DNA of 64,000 bases from Kiritimatiellia bacterium (GCA_017406465.1 JAFQYM010000002.1:59992-123991); one strand, 5' to 3'; positions 8,552 through 18,326 are shown, numbered from the stretch's first letter. Numbers and translations are program-made. The notes: generated by a model not told the origin, from the sequence alone.

Positions 8552-8581
8552 ATTATACCATTCTCGCCATTTGGTTGACAA
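8552..8581 (-). promoter_or_regulatory. Promoter of the hsd leader ORF and hsdMSR
   Basis: TTGTCA (8581-8576), an 18-base spacer ending in TGG, and TATAAT (8557-8552). The -10 overlaps the stop codon of the upstream 71-residue ORF. Transcription should start at or next to the ATG at 8544. Confidence 0.75.
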
Positions 8582-8768
8582 GTTGCACCAGCATGATTTT
8601 GTGACCCGCGTCCGTGTTATAGGCGCCGCAGGCATGGCATTCGTCGCCTTGTCCCTTCCCATCCAATTTTAGCGTTGACCTTTTCGGTTCTCCTTCAGCA
8701 AATAGGCTTAGTGCAACAAGAATGTAGACCGCAAATGCATACATCTTCTTCCCGACAAGTAGCATCAT
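8553..8768 (-). CDS. Small exported protein, last gene of the IetAS-like operon
   Basis: The 71-residue product has an N-terminal hydrophobic segment (MYAFAVYILVALSLFA) followed by a polar part with a single CHAC cysteine pair. An AGGAAG ribosome site lies immediately upstream of two tandem ATG codons. The second in-frame start, at residue 9, would give a cleaner signal peptide. It follows the 31-residue ORF by 27 bases, in line with the spacing in the rest of this operon. I recognise no family. The CXXC pair could bind metal or form a disulfide. Confidence 0.45.
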   Translation of the reverse strand: MMLLVGKKMYAFAVYILVALSLFAEGEPKRSTLKLDGKGQGDECHACGAYNTDAGHKIMLVQLVNQMARMV

Positions 8769-8795
8769 CTTCCTACCTTTTACTTTTAAACAGGT

Positions 8796-8891
8796 CTACC
8801 TAATCTTATTTGTTTCCGTAGCTGGCTTAGATGGAGATTTTGCCGGAGCTAGCGGACGAGTTGCTGATGCCGATATTTTTTTGTCGCTCAT
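8796..8891 (-). CDS. 31-residue Pro/Ser/Lys-rich peptide
   Basis: ATG at 8891 is preceded by AAAGG at a spacing of about 9 bases. The peptide starts MSDKKISASATRPLAPAK and is basic, rich in Ala, Pro, Ser and Lys and presumably disordered. It resembles in composition the 74-residue product encoded upstream. It lies 18 bases after the DUF2513-like gene. It could be a substrate or partner of the operon's protease; that is speculation, and the ORF may not be expressed. Confidence 0.35.
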   Translation of the reverse strand: MSDKKISASATRPLAPAKSPSKPATETNKIR

Positions 8892-8909
8892 TTTCTTCAT
8901 CCTTTCGAA

Positions 8910-9554
8910 TTAGGCGATTGTCATTAAAAACCATACAAACGAAGCAACGCCAAGAATTATAGCTATGCAGTTGAGACCATTAAGCCATTCTGCGATGCTA
9001 TCAAATATCGTAGGCTTGTGCATGACATCAGCGCTCGCATCATATAGGTGTTCAATGCATTTATTAATGGATTTTCCTCCCAAATGATCCGAGATCAATA
9101 AGCCTATTAACACCCATGTCCACAATCCCAGCGTAACAAGCCACGGCATCGGCTTAAAGACTATGCCATTTGTTTTCAGGTAAGAAACAATACCAAATAG
9201 AAGTCCTATGCCGCCTGTAGCAATTGTTGCAAGCATTTTGTCACGCGCCGTCTCGTTGTTATGCTTATTTTCAACAAGTATCTTGTAATATTCCTCTGGC
9301 GACATACCTGAAGGCTGTTCGGCTTTGCTTGCAGAAAACTCCCCCTCAAGCGCATCATGACCGATTGCAGTCATTCGACCGACTATAGCCTTAACAGGCA
9401 TCCCTTTATCATTGGTTTCTATCTTTGCATCTACATACCCTCTATCAACTAGCAAAGCGACATGATAGGCCTCTTCTAATGTCTCGGAAACAAAATGTCC
9501 GTTTTGGACAAGTTGCAACATAATCCGCTTGCAAATCATTAAATCGCGCGTCAT
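8910..9554 (-). CDS. DUF2513-like membrane protein
   Basis: The first 75 or so residues (MTRDLMICKRIMLQLV, then EAYHVALLVDRGYVDAK and RMTAIGHDALE) match the winged-helix pattern of DUF2513 proteins, often found in mobile and defence DNA. The rest holds three hydrophobic helices (around residues 105-128, 136-156 and 192-213), so the protein is anchored in the inner membrane with the winged helix probably cytoplasmic. The start codon overlaps the stop of the upstream 74-residue gene as ATGA, so the two are coupled. In a defence operon a membrane protein is a candidate effector; this is inference. Confidence 0.75.
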   Translation of the reverse strand: MTRDLMICKRIMLQLVQNGHFVSETLEEAYHVALLVDRGYVDAKIETNDKGMPVKAIVGRMTAIGHDALEGEFSASKAEQPSGMSPEEYYKILVENKHNNETARDKMLATIATGGIGLLFGIVSYLKTNGIVFKPMPWLVTLGLWTWVLIGLLISDHLGGKSINKCIEHLYDASADVMHKPTIFDSIAEWLNGLNCIAIILGVASFVWFLMTIA

Positions 9555-9775
9555 TTTATACCTCCTGACTTGGGTTGAGCAAGTTGCCTCAGTGTTATAA
9601 CCTTTGAACTACTCGCATAAGATGTCGATACCGCTTGTTGGCGAACAGGTTGCACCAAAGGCGTAAGTGCTCGCGGTGACGAGTTTGCCAACGCCACGCG
9701 AGGACGAGGAGACGCATCCATGGCAATCGACAAACCATTTTGCACCTGTGCTGCTATGGGAACAATCTTTTGCAT
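9551..9775 (-). CDS. 74-residue disordered protein coupled to the membrane protein
   Basis: The start at 9775 has a good AGAGGT ribosome site. The sequence is low in hydrophobic residues, rich in Ser, Pro, Gln and Arg, and contains SSPRALTPLVQPVRQQ. No domain is visible. It starts 33 bases after the protease gene and its stop overlaps the next start (ATGA). Tight coupling on both sides supports a real gene. Possible roles are regulator, protease substrate or antitoxin-like partner, none of which can be chosen from sequence. Confidence 0.6.
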   Translation of the reverse strand: MQKIVPIAAQVQNGLSIAMDASPRPRVALANSSPRALTPLVQPVRQQAVSTSYASSSKVITLRQLAQPKSGGIK

Positions 9776-9808
9776 TTTCTACCTCTTTCTATTTGCACTC
9801 CTAACATT

Positions 9809-12094
9809 TTACTCAAACTGGATTTCTTCTTCCGCCTTGTTGTGGATCTCAACGCGCTCGGTGACGTTGACGCGATTGACAATCCATCCGTTGGCGAGGC
9901 AGGCGCTCTCGAATTCATCTATACGATTGACGCCATTTATCTCGTGCAGCGTCACTACGACTCCGTATGCAAGGTCATTGCGGCGCCCGTCGCTGACCCG
10001 TTCCTTCGTGATGACCCTCAAGCCCCAAAAATCGGAATCCAGCCGCTCTTTCGCCACCTTCCGCTTTTCCGGGATCCTCTCGCTCAGATGCTTGACATTA
10101 TCCCACTTGCGCAGCTCCTTTCGAGCATTCTCCTCCAGATTCGACGCAGACTTCTCCTCGCCCTGTCTATTCCTTTTGATGTCACGGACTGTATATTTAT
10201 CCTTGTCGTTCTTCTCAATTCGTCCAAGCCGGACATCCATTTCCGTGCAAGTATAATCCACACCCTGATGGCGATCACAATATGGGAAATACGCCAATGT
10301 CGCCCGCGCATAGAATGGGAACACGCCATTCTGCAAGGGAACGGGCAATTGGTAATTCCGCATCTCATACTCTTCCGCATGGCCGAATATGAAAAACTTG
10401 ATTTCGCCGGTCTTTGAGTTTACTATGTCTTCAATCCGTCTAGGGACTATCCCATACCCTTTGCGATTGACATCCTCTGGACGTCTCCATTCGGCAGCGG
10501 AGTCAAGGAGCAACGCTTTGGCGACCTCCCTGGGGAATCCCAAAATGTGAATCATGTACGCCAACTTTCGCGCAATCCATGGTGCTGCATACGACGTGCC
10601 CTGAACAGCAACCGGTAACAATCCGCCATTGTAAACCTTGATGCGCTCGTCCGAAAGATGTCCGTCGCCACCGTAATAGGCGACATCTGGTTTGCAGAAG
10701 AACGACAACACCGGGCCAACCCGCGTATAGGATGCTGACTCGTCGTTGAAGGCAACTGAGTTGACCACCACGGAGTTCAACGAATCCGCTGGAGCCCCCA
10801 TGCGCAACGTGGCAGAGCCCGCTTCGCGCCTCTTGTTGGTGCCAGCAACAACAAAAATAATATCGTCAAACTCATGTTGGAGCGCATCGAGTTCTGCCGC
10901 CGAAGGAGAAATGAAGTTCTCCGACGTCTCGGCATCCGTTCCCAGCGAAAGATTCCAGACCTTGATGTCCCTGTTGGCCTTTACGATTCGACGTATTTCC
11001 TGCATGATTTCGAAAGAGCGGAATCCGTGCTTTGTCGCTACGCCAAAATGACGGACCCGAAAACGTCCACAGCCATCTTCCAAATTCGGATTAAGCGAGG
11101 GGCCGTCCACGATGATGAACGAAACAGCCGTACCGTGTGCAGAATCCTCATGGTCAAGCTGAATCGCACTGTCCGTGATTCGATTCTCAAAGGTCACCCA
11201 CTCGGCAAAAAGAACACTCGTGTCAAATTGCGTATCGATCACGCCGACAATCGGCTCACCGTTGGGCTTGGGATATGTGCTTGCAAACAGCGGCAAATCC
11301 GTCTGCGGCGTACTTTGTTCATCAACTGGCGGGATTTCGTTAATGTTCGAGACGCCCATTGAAATTAGAAATGGCGCATTCTTCTGGATTTTCTGAATCT
11401 CGTCAAGTGTCAGGCGAAGTGTAGTCTTATTGTAGATACGATCGTCGTTGATCTGTACGCCAAAGTTGAGCATCAATTGCTTTGTGTCGGTGTTGAGGTC
11501 ATAAATCGAGACGACCGACTCACCTTCAAAAGCCGTAGTGTCATTCGGCCAAGAGAAATCAGCTACAGAGTCAACATCCTTCAGGAGTTTCAGGAACATT
11601 GTCTTTGAATACGCCCCGACACGATCTGACTTTTTATTGATTTCCACGGTATCCTGATACTCAACATTGCCACCAAAGCGACTATCCAGCACCGACTTGA
11701 ACCCCTCCAAGCACTTCAGCGTCTGGGCTATCGTTTCAACTTCAACATAGTGCGTGAATACATGGCGGTGATAGGGTTCGCCATTGTCATCAAGCAAAGT
11801 CTCAAATCTAGCTCCACGGATAGTCTCCGCCTGATTATGGCCATTCTCTGCCAGCAATGCTGATATGCGTCCCGTCTTCGGCACCACTCTCTTATAGTGA
11901 ACGTTCACGAGTGCCTTGGCAATCCCACGATCAACCGACCAATATTGGTGCACTTCTGTAAGACGTTCAATCAACCAATCAACCACAGACACATTAAAGT
12001 GGAATTTTTTCGGGAAGCTAACACCACCACCTCCACCTTCATTCTTGACAGGGCGCATTCCGCCCTTCAGCTCCAATATCGGAATCGGATTCAT
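9809..12094 (-). CDS. Subtilisin-like serine protease, IetS-like defence component
   Basis: The S8 catalytic set is complete: Asp287 in GVIDT, His320 in SAHGTAV, Asn420 in VVAGTN and Ser501 in GTSYAAPW. The first 270 residues are an N-terminal domain without signal peptide and the last 230 a C-terminal domain, so the protease is cytoplasmic and large (761 residues), as in the IetS half of IetAS pairs. Start ATG overlaps the stop of the AAA gene by one base (TAATG), so the two are co-translated. IetAS pairs are known from plasmid maintenance and phage defence. The gene is AT-richer than the ribosomal neighbours. The target is unknown. Confidence 0.9.
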   Translation of the reverse strand: MNPIPILELKGGMRPVKNEGGGGGVSFPKKFHFNVSVVDWLIERLTEVHQYWSVDRGIAKALVNVHYKRVVPKTGRISALLAENGHNQAETIRGARFETLLDDNGEPYHRHVFTHYVEVETIAQTLKCLEGFKSVLDSRFGGNVEYQDTVEINKKSDRVGAYSKTMFLKLLKDVDSVADFSWPNDTTAFEGESVVSIYDLNTDTKQLMLNFGVQINDDRIYNKTTLRLTLDEIQKIQKNAPFLISMGVSNINEIPPVDEQSTPQTDLPLFASTYPKPNGEPIVGVIDTQFDTSVLFAEWVTFENRITDSAIQLDHEDSAHGTAVSFIIVDGPSLNPNLEDGCGRFRVRHFGVATKHGFRSFEIMQEIRRIVKANRDIKVWNLSLGTDAETSENFISPSAAELDALQHEFDDIIFVVAGTNKRREAGSATLRMGAPADSLNSVVVNSVAFNDESASYTRVGPVLSFFCKPDVAYYGGDGHLSDERIKVYNGGLLPVAVQGTSYAAPWIARKLAYMIHILGFPREVAKALLLDSAAEWRRPEDVNRKGYGIVPRRIEDIVNSKTGEIKFFIFGHAEEYEMRNYQLPVPLQNGVFPFYARATLAYFPYCDRHQGVDYTCTEMDVRLGRIEKNDKDKYTVRDIKRNRQGEEKSASNLEENARKELRKWDNVKHLSERIPEKRKVAKERLDSDFWGLRVITKERVSDGRRNDLAYGVVVTLHEINGVNRIDEFESACLANGWIVNRVNVTERVEIHNKAEEEIQFE

Positions 12095-13143
12095 TACTCA
12101 GCCTCCTTGTCGGCCAGCAGTTCACGACCTACGCCACTCTTTGATTTCTGAAGTAGTATGCCTATCTCACGCACCGTGAATCCCGCCATCTTCAACTCTT
12201 CTGCGCTTTTTTCCTTCCCCTCACAGATGGCTCTAAAGAGACGCCGGAAATAATCGCTGCCGTCACGTGGATCACTAAATGCAACCGATGTTTTGATAAG
12301 ATTCTGCAATTCTCCAGGATGGGGAATCTTCTCCATAAGCCTCATCAGCTTCTTGAACAGGCGAATGTCATGCGTCGCCAAATCTACCTTACTCAAATAT
12401 TTTGCCAACATACGTTCGGCTATCGCCATCAAATCCTCTTGAGTATAGCAGTCGAAATCCACAACAAAATCAAACCGCCGCGTCAACGCGCGATCAAAAT
12501 ACTTAAAAAGATTTGTCGTAGCAACAAGCATGATGTTGGCATTGAGCCCGTCCAGACCCTTCAACACTTCCGTGGTAGCCCTCCCCATCTCCCGAAGATC
12601 ATTCGGGTTCGTGCGGTCAAGCGCAAGAGCATCAATCTCATCAAAAAGGACCAACACCCGTTCTGGGCAGGAGAAACCCTCGATTTCCTTAAAAAGCGCC
12701 GCGACATTCTTTGCCGTCTGGCCAAGCTTGCTGTCAACGAGAACAGTAGTATTAACGCTGAACAATTCACGCTTAAGAATACGAGCAAGCTGCTTGACGG
12801 CTTCTGTTTTACCCGTGCCAGGCGGACCCTCGAACAAGAACTTGTTGATGCCAATGCGATGGTTAACTGCATTGACAATGCCTAAAATATCACGCTTGAC
12901 TGAGTCCGGCAACAATAGCATATCGGTTTCAACAACAATTCTGTCGAGGAAAGGCGACTCGGATTCAATCGACTGCGGAATCATTGAATCGGCTGTCGAA
13001 AGAAGCGACATGATATAGGCGGCAATCTGAGTATCGCCTGCGCGATCAAATTCCCGCGCAATTTCGTATGCTTCAGAACGAAACCCTGCTTCATTCTTTT
13101 CGGAATGATAGCGAATTAAATTTAGTATGTTAGACTTCTTCAT
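12094..13143 (-). CDS. AAA ATPase, IetA-like defence component
   Basis: A 349-residue AAA+ ATPase with Walker A GPPGTGKT (106-113), Walker B VLVLFDEID (163-171), a sensor-1 ATTN and an arginine-finger region (ALTRRFD). The C-terminal 90 residues are helical. Paired with a subtilase directly downstream, it matches IetA, the ATPase thought to control or feed the protease. It heads an operon of six genes running to 8553. A GGGAGG ribosome site and a good promoter precede it. Lower GC than the flanks suggests acquisition by transfer. Confidence 0.9.
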   Translation of the reverse strand: MKKSNILNLIRYHSEKNEAGFRSEAYEIAREFDRAGDTQIAAYIMSLLSTADSMIPQSIESESPFLDRIVVETDMLLLPDSVKRDILGIVNAVNHRIGINKFLFEGPPGTGKTEAVKQLARILKRELFSVNTTVLVDSKLGQTAKNVAALFKEIEGFSCPERVLVLFDEIDALALDRTNPNDLREMGRATTEVLKGLDGLNANIMLVATTNLFKYFDRALTRRFDFVVDFDCYTQEDLMAIAERMLAKYLSKVDLATHDIRLFKKLMRLMEKIPHPGELQNLIKTSVAFSDPRDGSDYFRRLFRAICEGKEKSAEELKMAGFTVREIGILLQKSKSGVGRELLADKEAE

Positions 13144-13170
13144 CTTCTAACCCTCCCAGTGGTTGCGCGT

Positions 13171-13200
13171 ATTATACCATAATCGGGACAATAAATGCAA
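13171..13200 (-). promoter_or_regulatory. Promoter of the IetAS-like operon
   Basis: TTGCAT (13200-13195), 18 bases and TATAAT (13176-13171) with the extended TGG in front of the -10. The leader is about 20 bases with the GGGAGG ribosome site in it. Confidence 0.75.
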
Positions 13201-13308
13201 TACTGGGACTAAAGCATCTTACTTAATATTCATAACTTGAGATATATTTGGGAATTATGAATAATAATGCATTTACAGGCATGGTGGAGCATGTGGTGCA
13301 GTAACATA

Positions 13309-13458
13309 TCATTGGAGAATAAATAGTCCGACATGATTGCCAACTAAATTACCGCAGTCGTATTCTCCTCCCATGCTGCCAGCCCACATGGACGAACACC
13401 CTACCGCGGCATTTCTGTCGCGGACCAGCCAGCCATAAACCTTTCGACTTTCTTCCAT
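13309..13458 (-). CDS. Possible 49-residue ORF in the gap upstream of the AAA gene
   Basis: The frame starts MEESRKVYGWLVRDRNAAVG, has two cysteines and several Gly/Trp residues and stops at 13309. The composition is protein-like. No clear ribosome site or homologue is visible. It may be a remnant of a degraded gene. I give it as a possibility only. Confidence 0.22.
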   Translation of the reverse strand: MEESRKVYGWLVRDRNAAVGCSSMWAGSMGGEYDCGNLVGNHVGLFILQ

Positions 13459-13484
13459 CAATCTACCCGTTCTACATGTTCCTC

Positions 13485-13519
13485 GGCCGCCGTAGCCTTG
13501 GCGAAGGTGGCTACACGGC
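13485..13519. repeat. Interspersed repeat encoding RRSLGEGG
   Basis: The DNA around GCCGTAGCCTTGGCGAAGG translates on the plus strand as RRSLGEGG, a peptide I remember as a common spurious translation of an interspersed repeat in several bacterial phyla. It sits in an 832-base gap (13144-13975) that has no convincing gene. Confidence 0.4.
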
Positions 13520-13714
13520 TAAAACCTTTAGTGTCCATCGCCGAGTTCACAACCATTATACCAAACGAATCTTAAATCTAATCTTAAATCGTAAAAAATT
13601 TTTGCGGCGGGGAAATGAGCCCTTAGGCAAGCAAAAACCGCGGCAAAAACTGGAGAGGCATCATAATGTAAAGCGTCCACAGGAAGAGAGGTGGTGACGC
13701 GCCCCTACCGTTAC

Positions 13715-13790
13715 GACGCGTTATGGCAACGCGTCATTTCCCCGATTTTCCCGCAAACCCCGCAAAATGGTGCAGAATTTGCTAAATTCT
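13715..13790. other. Two hairpins in the gap between the defence island and the helicase gene
   Basis: GACGCGTT/AACGCGTC (13715-13722 and 13728-13735) is a perfect 8-bp stem with a 5-base loop. AGAATTT/AAATTCT (13774-13790) is a perfect 7-bp stem with a 3-base loop. Neither has a clear T-tract. They may mark the end of the helicase transcript or the border of the island. Confidence 0.4.
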
Positions 13791-13843
13791 CGAGAGGCCG
13801 GAGCCGACTGACGCCACACTACTTTATCTGGAAGCGAAGCGAA

Positions 13844-13929
13844 GTTGGCGGTGGAGCGAAGGTCCGAGCGAGGGGATACGGCGTATTCGCCGAGGGTTCC
13901 CCGAGGAGGAGCCTTCGGACACCGCCAAC
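13844..13929 (-). repeat. 3'-end hairpin repeat element, copy 1
   Basis: An 86-bp imperfect palindrome with terminal arms GTTGGCGGTG/CACCGCCAAC, inner stems GCGAAGG/CCTTCGG and GGGGA/TCCCC, and an apical hairpin CGGCG-TATT-CGCCG. It lies 47 bases after the stop of the DEAD-box helicase gene. A full copy at 36756-36834 and a shortened copy at 19544-19577 occur in this window, always in the same orientation relative to the gene before it. Confidence 0.85.
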
Positions 13930-13975
13930 GAGCGCGGCCAGACGCAGGCCGCGCCATCGGGCGGCGCGGCAGCAA

Positions 13976-15850
<1,875 letters not shown>

Positions 15851-15870
15851 GTCTGAAACTGACAGCGAGA

Positions 15871-15892
15871 ACGGCGGCGAACATGCCGCCGT
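15871..15892 (-). terminator. Hairpin between rpsI and the helicase gene
   Basis: ACGGCGGC/GCCGCCGT forms an 8-bp perfect stem with a 6-base loop, with no T-tract. It may attenuate read-through from rplM-rpsI into the helicase gene. Confidence 0.4.
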
Positions 15893-15915
15893 CCCCGCAT
15901 CCAGCGTTTGTTCGA

Positions 15916-16317
15916 TTAGCGCTTGGAGAACTGGAAGCGCTTGCGGGCACCGGGCTGACCGGGCTTTTTGCGCTCCTTCATGCGGCTGTCGCGAGTCATG
16001 CAGCCGGCCTTCTTGAGCGCGGCGCGCGTGGATTCGTCCGCCGCGACGAGCGCGCGGGCGAGGCCGTGGCGGATCGCGCCCGCCTGGCCGGAGATTCCGC
16101 CGCCCTTGGCGAACACGACGACGTCGACCTTCTCCATGTCGTAGCCGGAGATGGCGACGGGCTGCTTCAGGTAGTCGCGGAGCGCCTCGGAGGGGATGTA
16201 CTCCTCGATCGCGACGCCGTTGACAGTCCAGACGCCCTTGCCTTCAACGAGATTCACGCGGGCGGTCGCGGTCTTGCGGCGGCCGGTTCCTGCGGAGATA
16301 GCTTTCTTAGTGGCCAT
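15916..16317 (-). CDS. rpsI: 30S ribosomal protein S9
   Basis: S9 of the 30S head; its C-terminal tail reaches the P-site tRNA. The 133 residues have GRRKTATARV, the GGGISGQAGAIRHGLARAL block and the classic basic C-terminus ARKRFQFSKR. Ribosome site AAGGAA precedes the ATG. It follows rplM by 17 bases in the conserved L13-S9 order. Confidence 0.97.
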   Translation of the reverse strand: MATKKAISAGTGRRKTATARVNLVEGKGVWTVNGVAIEEYIPSEALRDYLKQPVAISGYDMEKVDVVVFAKGGGISGQAGAIRHGLARALVAADESTRAALKKAGCMTRDSRMKERKKPGQPGARKRFQFSKR

Positions 16318-16334
16318 TTCTTAAATTCCTTCCC

Positions 16335-16772
16335 TTAGAGCTTGATCTCGACGGGCTTCTGGGCCGCGAGCGTCCCCTTGTCGGCCTCTGCCGCGAAGAC
16401 TTTGAGGCGAGTCATCATCTTGCGGGCGATGTTGTTCTTCGGGAGCATGCCCCAGACCGCCTCCTTGATCATGCGGTCGGGATGCTTCGCGCGCATCTCG
16501 GCGGCGGTGAACTCCTTGAGACCGTCCCTGTAGCCGCTGTAGCGCTGGTAGGTCTTCTGCTCCTCCTTCTTGCCCGTGAGCTTCACGAGCGCGGCGTTCG
16601 TGACGACCACGAAGGCGCCTGCGTCGACGGAAGGATCAAACGTGGGGAGATCCTTCGCGCGGAGCTTGTTTGCGACGACGACTGCGAGACGGCCAACGGG
16701 CACGTCCTTCGCGTCGATGATGAACCAGGCGCGCTTGTCGCCGGGGTTCGGAGCACGATAGCTCTTCTGCAT
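16335..16772 (-). CDS. rplM: 50S ribosomal protein L13
   Basis: L13 is an early assembly protein of the 50S subunit. The 145-residue sequence has WFIIDAKDVPVGRLAV, the DAGAFVVVTNA strand and AVWGMLPKNNIARKMM, all typical. It is the first gene of the rplM-rpsI unit and has its own promoter about 105 bases upstream, in the gap after der. Confidence 0.97.
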   Translation of the reverse strand: MQKSYRAPNPGDKRAWFIIDAKDVPVGRLAVVVANKLRAKDLPTFDPSVDAGAFVVVTNAALVKLTGKKEEQKTYQRYSGYRDGLKEFTAAEMRAKHPDRMIKEAVWGMLPKNNIARKMMTRLKVFAAEADKGTLAAQKPVEIKL

Positions 16773-16876
16773 CTTCTTTTTTCTTTCTTTTTGCGGATTT
16801 GTGCCCCTTTTCCAGGGTTTTGTCCGCGGTTTACAAGGCGAAACCGGTTAGTCCCCGATCTCGCATAGGAGAAAGA

Positions 16877-16905
16877 AGTATATCATATTCTCGCCGCCCG
16901 CGCAA
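16877..16905 (-). promoter_or_regulatory. Promoter of rplM-rpsI
   Basis: TTGCGC (16905-16900), 17 bases and TATACT (16882-16877). The leader before rplM is about 95 bases, long enough for regulation by a ribosomal protein, though no known structure was recognised. Confidence 0.55.
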
Positions 16906-16915
16906 GGGGGTCGCC

Positions 16916-18283
16916 TCATTCCGGCTGGCCGGCGGTGGCAGCGGTCTTGCGGGTGCGCGCCTTCATGAAGATCCTGAGCGGCGCGCCCTCGAGCCCGAAG
17001 CGCGCACGGATGTTCTTCTCGATGTAGCTGAGGTACGCGGGAGTGACGAGCTTTGGGTCGTTCACGAAAAGCCGTATCGTCTGCGGGTTCGTCGAAACCT
17101 GGAGCCCGTAGTAGATCTTGAGGCGCTTGCCCCTCACCATCGGCGACTGCGTCTTCTTCGTCGCCTTGACGATGGAGTTGTTGAGCATCCCTGTCGGAAT
17201 CCTCTCGCTCGCCGACGCCGCGGCGCGGTCGATCGCCTCTACGGTACGGCGGATGTTGTAGCCCGACTTGTTGGAACAAAAGACTATCGGCGCGAAGTTC
17301 AAAAACGGCATCATCTTGCGGACTGCCTCTGCCGCCTTCTTCTCGCTCGTTATCCCCTTCTCCAGCGCGAGATCCCACTTGTTGAGCATCAGGACGCACG
17401 CCCTGTGCGCGTCGAGTATCTTGCCCGCGATGCGCTTGTCCTGCATCGTCGGACCCATCACGGGGTCGAGCAGGAGAACCACCACGTCCGCCTCCTCGAT
17501 CGCCTGCTCCGAGCGGAAGAGCGAGAAATTGTCGACGGAAGTCTTCGACATCTTCGTGTGCGGCTTCATCCCCGCGGTGTCGACGAGCATGTAGCGCCGC
17601 GCCTCCGGCCCGGAGCCGATCGTGAACGGCACCTCGACCGCATCGCGCGTCGTGCCCGCGATCTCGGAGACGATCACCCTCGGCGCGTTGAGGAGCCGGT
17701 TGATATACGAGGACTTCCCGGCATTAGGCCGACCGACGACGGCGACCCTTAGCGGACGCTTCGCAGACTCCTCCTCCATATCCACCGGGGGAAGCTTCGA
17801 GACGAAGTCCTTCACGAGCGCATCCACACCGCGGCCGTGCTCCGCGCTCGTCGCGAAAACGGGAAGGCCGAACCGCTCGAACTCCGCAGCGCGCCAGTCG
17901 TCGTCAGGCGTGTCGCATTTGTTCGCCGCGATTACGCACGGAACGCCGGACTTGCGGACGCGCTGGATGACTTCCGAATCAAGGGGCGTGATGCCCGCGC
18001 GCGCATCAACCACGACTACGCAGACGGCGGAATCCTCGACCGCGAGCGCGGCCTGGCTCTTCGTCTCCTCGTCAAGCGGATCGTTCGTGACGCTGCGGTC
18101 GAACGCAATGCCGCCGGTGTCGACGAGCATTATCTTGCGCCCAAGGACGTCGACCTCGCGCGTCACGCGGTCGCGCGTCACGCCCGGCTGGTCGAATACG
18201 ATGGCGACGCGCTTCTTCGCGATGCGGTTGAAAAGCGCGCTCTTGCCCGTGTTGGGCCTGCCTACGAGAGATACGACGTTCAT
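16916..18283 (-). CDS. der: Ribosome biogenesis GTPase Der (EngA)
   Basis: Der has two GTPase domains in tandem and helps mature the 50S subunit. The first has GRPNTGKSALF, DTGG and NKCD; the second has GRPNAGKSSYI, DTAG and NKWD; a KH-like domain follows and the tail is basic. I place the start at 18283 (MNVVSLVGRPNTGKS) because AAGGAG lies 6 bases upstream and the -10 box at 18305-18310 is just behind. An earlier in-frame ATG at 18343 would lie upstream of the promoter. The length is 455 residues. Confidence 0.96.
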   Translation of the reverse strand: MNVVSLVGRPNTGKSALFNRIAKKRVAIVFDQPGVTRDRVTREVDVLGRKIMLVDTGGIAFDRSVTNDPLDEETKSQAALAVEDSAVCVVVVDARAGITPLDSEVIQRVRKSGVPCVIAANKCDTPDDDWRAAEFERFGLPVFATSAEHGRGVDALVKDFVSKLPPVDMEEESAKRPLRVAVVGRPNAGKSSYINRLLNAPRVIVSEIAGTTRDAVEVPFTIGSGPEARRYMLVDTAGMKPHTKMSKTSVDNFSLFRSEQAIEEADVVVLLLDPVMGPTMQDKRIAGKILDAHRACVLMLNKWDLALEKGITSEKKAAEAVRKMMPFLNFAPIVFCSNKSGYNIRRTVEAIDRAAASASERIPTGMLNNSIVKATKKTQSPMVRGKRLKIYYGLQVSTNPQTIRLFVNDPKLVTPAYLSYIEKNIRARFGLEGAPLRIFMKARTRKTAATAGQPE

Positions 18284-18304
18284 CTTATGCTCCTTGAGGA
18301 AGGT

Positions 18305-18310
18305 ATTATA
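18305..18310 (-). promoter_or_regulatory. -10 box of der
   Basis: TATAAT preceded by TGG (extended -10), with no good -35. It gives a leader of about 15 bases before the ATG at 18283, and it faces away from the glycosyltransferase promoter. Confidence 0.65.
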
Positions 18311-18326
18311 CCAAAACAACGGCCGC

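Noticed and set aside
13476..13697. 73-residue plus-strand ORF containing RRSLGEGG
   Set aside because: Its start is the translation of an interspersed repeat, the rest is Lys/Arg-rich with no ribosome site. I treat it as repeat DNA.
16773..16915. L13-type ribosomal leader structure upstream of rplM
   Set aside because: The leader is long enough but I could not fold a convincing conserved structure by eye.
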